Of a stretch of 6,244 bases of DNA, positions 6,161-6,244 are shown piece after piece (the first letter of the stretch is position 1; the number at the start of each line of letters is the position of its first letter). Below the pieces are notes generated by a model. It made no database searches and was not told the origin of the DNA. It was given only the letters and a program-made list of their open reading frames with translations. The DNA comes from Deltaproteobacteria bacterium (lineage in GTDB: Bacteria > Desulfobacterota > Desulfovibrionia > Desulfovibrionales > Desulfovibrionaceae): contig JAJBSY010000110.1 in assembly GCA_020861205.1 (NCBI GenBank), positions 1-6,244 of the forward strand, read 5' to 3'. Position numbers and translations under genes: made by a program.

Positions 6161-6244
6161 TGGCTGAAATTACCGCCGCCATGGTCAAAGAGCTGCGCGA
6201 CCGCACGGCCGCAGGCATGATGGACTGCAAAAACGCACTCAAGG
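6160..6244 (+). CDS. tsf: Elongation factor Ts, N-terminal fragment
   Basis: The first 28 codons are present before the window ends. EF-Ts is the cytosolic nucleotide-exchange factor that regenerates EF-Tu-GTP. The start [20 protein letters not shown] and the following MDCKNALK match the conserved N-terminal UBA-like domain, including the usual T-x-A-G-M-M-D-C-K block. AGGAGG (6147-6152) lies 7 nt upstream, inside the rpsB end, and the start overlaps the rpsB stop (TAATG), so translation is probably coupled. The rest lies beyond the window. Confidence 0.96.
   Translation, partial: MAEITAAMVKELRDRTAAGMMDCKNALK

Overview
The window is an ordinary chromosomal stretch of a GC-rich bacterium, most likely a sulfate-reducing or related member of the Desulfovibrionaceae (Desulfobacterota). 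The assignment rests mainly on the ribosomal protein S2 sequence (5315-6160) and the rpsB-tsf pair, as I remember Desulfovibrio proteins; no search was run. I see no mobile element, CRISPR array, tRNA or rRNA.

Layout: (1) 2-286 (+), the 3' end of a TPR-like protein. (2) 381-1283 (-), an exported metallo-beta-lactamase-fold hydrolase of the methyl parathion hydrolase/lactonase-like type, convergent with gene 1. (3) A 176-bp divergent gap with two small dyads and a terminator-like stem-loop. (4) 1460-2083 (+), a class I SAM-dependent methyltransferase whose stop overlaps the start of (5) rnj, ribonuclease J (2080-3741). About 30 bp later comes (6) a Nim-like flavin-binding protein of the pyridoxamine-phosphate-oxidase fold (3773-4252). 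These three probably form one transcription unit. (7) 4307-5071 (-), an unrecognised protein with a two-helix membrane hairpin, convergent with gene 6. (8) A 243-bp divergent control region with back-to-back promoter candidates. (9) rpsB (5315-6160) and (10) the first 28 codons of tsf (6160-end), a one-base-overlapping translation operon.

Functionally, the window joins RNA turnover (RNase J) and translation (S2, EF-Ts) with accessory enzymes whose substrates cannot be read from sequence. No obvious new multi-gene system is visible. The best leads are RNA-level. A perfect 7-bp GC-rich hairpin occludes the Shine-Dalgarno of the unknown membrane protein. A long structured leader precedes rpsB and may be an S2 autoregulatory element. 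A terminator-like stem-loop facing the minus strand covers the 5' end of the methyltransferase frame.
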